NCBI RefSeq assembly: GCF_016756745.1
Contig: NZ_JAESIH010000039.1
Span: forward strand, 1-49,530
Direction: 5' to 3'
Origin: Aminivibrio sp.
GTDB taxonomy: Bacteria > Synergistota > Synergistia > Synergistales > Aminobacteriaceae
Length of the DNA: 49,530 bases
In this document: positions 48,990-49,530 of the stretch, one piece after another
Layout: the number at the start of each line of letters is the position of its first letter
How positions within the stretch are numbered: the stretch's first letter is position 1
Notes under the pieces: model-generated
What the model was told of the DNA's origin: nothing
The model's input: the letters and a program-made list of their open reading frames with translations, nothing else
The model's database searches: none
Position numbers and translations under genes: made by a program

Positions 48990-49530
48990 CCAAGGTAATG
49001 CGGAGAATCATCACCATTGACGAGGACAAGTGCGACGGGTGCGGCATCTGCGCCGACGCCTGCCACGAGGGGGCCATCCGGATCATCGGCGGCAAGGCGA
49101 AACTGGTCAGCGAAACCTACTGCGACGGCCTCGGCGACTGCATCGGCGGATGCCCCCGGGGGGCCATCACCTTCGAGGAGAGAGAGGCTGCCCCCTACGA
49201 CGAGGAAGCGGTGAAGAAGCACATGGAGACGAAGGCTTCGGCCGATCCCCTGCCCTGCGGCTGTCCCGGGTCCATGGCCCGGGATCTCCGGAAAAAAGAA
49301 CCGGAGCCCTGCGCGGCTTCCCAGGCGTCTTTCGCTTCCGCGGCGCTGAAGTCCGCCCTCGCCAACTGGCCCGTCCAGATCCGGCTCGTGCCGGAGACGG
49401 CTCCCTACCTCCGGAAGGCGGAACTCGTGATTGCCGCAGACTGCACCCCCTTTGCCTTCGCCGATTTCCACCGGACCTTCCTCGCCGGGGAGAACAAGGT
49501 CTGCCTCGTGGGCTGCCCTAAGCTCGACGA
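48986..49530 (+). CDS. Ferredoxin-type 4Fe-4S protein (partial, cut by window end)
   Basis: About 181 codons visible, no stop. Two 4Fe-4S sites: CDGCGICADACHEGAI (CxxCxxCxxxC) and CDGLGDCIGGCPRGAI (C-x4-5-C-x3-C, a looser second site). A linker with CGCPGSMARDLRKKE follows, then a beta/alpha segment (PVQIRLVPETAPYLRKAELV). This resembles Fe-S electron-transfer proteins encoded beside Rrf2 or hydrogenase/hybrid-cluster-like genes in anaerobes. GAGAGGAG precedes the ATG, which overlaps the Rrf2 stop. The 3' part is beyond the window. Confidence 0.88.
   Translation, partial: MTKVMRRIITIDEDKCDGCGICADACHEGAIRIIGGKAKLVSETYCDGLGDCIGGCPRGAITFEEREAAPYDEEAVKKHMETKASADPLPCGCPGSMARDLRKKEPEPCAASQASFASAALKSALANWPVQIRLVPETAPYLRKAELVIAADCTPFAFADFHRTFLAGENKVCLVGCPKLD

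Overview
The window is a GC-rich bacterial chromosome segment that most resembles an anaerobic, amino-acid-fermenting member of the Synergistota (Synergistaceae-like). This rests on a betaine/glycine-reductase-type selenoenzyme, a tryptophanase/tyrosine phenol-lyase, a selenocysteine peroxiredoxin, a DUF3798 ABC transporter, and a large secreted protein whose C-terminus looks like the Synergistota-type Cys/hydrophobic sorting tail. Taxonomy is inferred from gene content; no rRNA or tRNA was seen.

Layout. 0-3 kb: extradiol-dioxygenase-like protein, a dead VOC/glyoxalase gene, CorA. 3-10 kb: an ABC importer operon on the minus strand (DUF3798 binding protein, double ATPase, two permeases), divergent from an M24 aminopeptidase. 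10-12 kb: minus-strand macrodomain protein, peptide deformylase, hemerythrin and a frameshifted small ORF. 12-15 kb: a NarL-type response regulator/kinase pair divergent from a Met-rich Spy/CpxP-like periplasmic protein. 15-21.4 kb: YiiX-like hydrolase, patatin, cardiolipin synthase, endonuclease/exonuclease/phosphatase-fold protein and a methyltransferase, with several decayed genes. 21.5-27.5 kb: tryptophanase-family enzyme, selenoprotein peroxiredoxin, CPA2 antiporter and a DUF3754 protein. 27.5-34 kb: AspT-like permease, a decayed alpha/beta hydrolase, a secreted 536-residue protein, a TPR protein and a molybdopterin oxidoreductase, all on the minus strand. 34-38.5 kb: MFS transporter and a 967-residue secreted beta-helix protein. 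38.8-40.7 kb: ZIP transporter, then about 1 kb of mobile-element debris and palindromic repeats. 40.7-47 kb: betaine-reductase-type operon (pyruvoyl proprotein, selenoprotein, BCCT transporter) divergent from a soluble PAS kinase/NarL regulator pair. 47-49.5 kb: PhzF-like protein, SHOCT protein, an Fe-S type Rrf2 regulator and a ferredoxin-type protein cut by the window end.

How it fits together. The BCCT carrier would import a quaternary amine (betaine most likely) and the GrdHI-like complex would cleave it reductively using selenocysteine. The peroxiredoxin also uses UGA as selenocysteine, so this organism must have Sec machinery outside the window. Both UGA codons are followed, 11-12 nt later, by a small hairpin with a GGU-containing loop. 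The peroxiredoxin and the cation antiporter appear to start from opposed promoters sharing one -10 box.

The most novel-looking item is a family of interspersed palindromic elements with ends like CCTAAATCCGCA / TGCGGATTTAGG. Copies lie near 34.1, 40.1 and 48.4 kb with solitary ends elsewhere; one copy is flanked by a 5-bp target duplication and interrupts a transposase remnant. Several genes carry single-base indels in homopolymer runs; these may be true pseudogenes or assembly errors.
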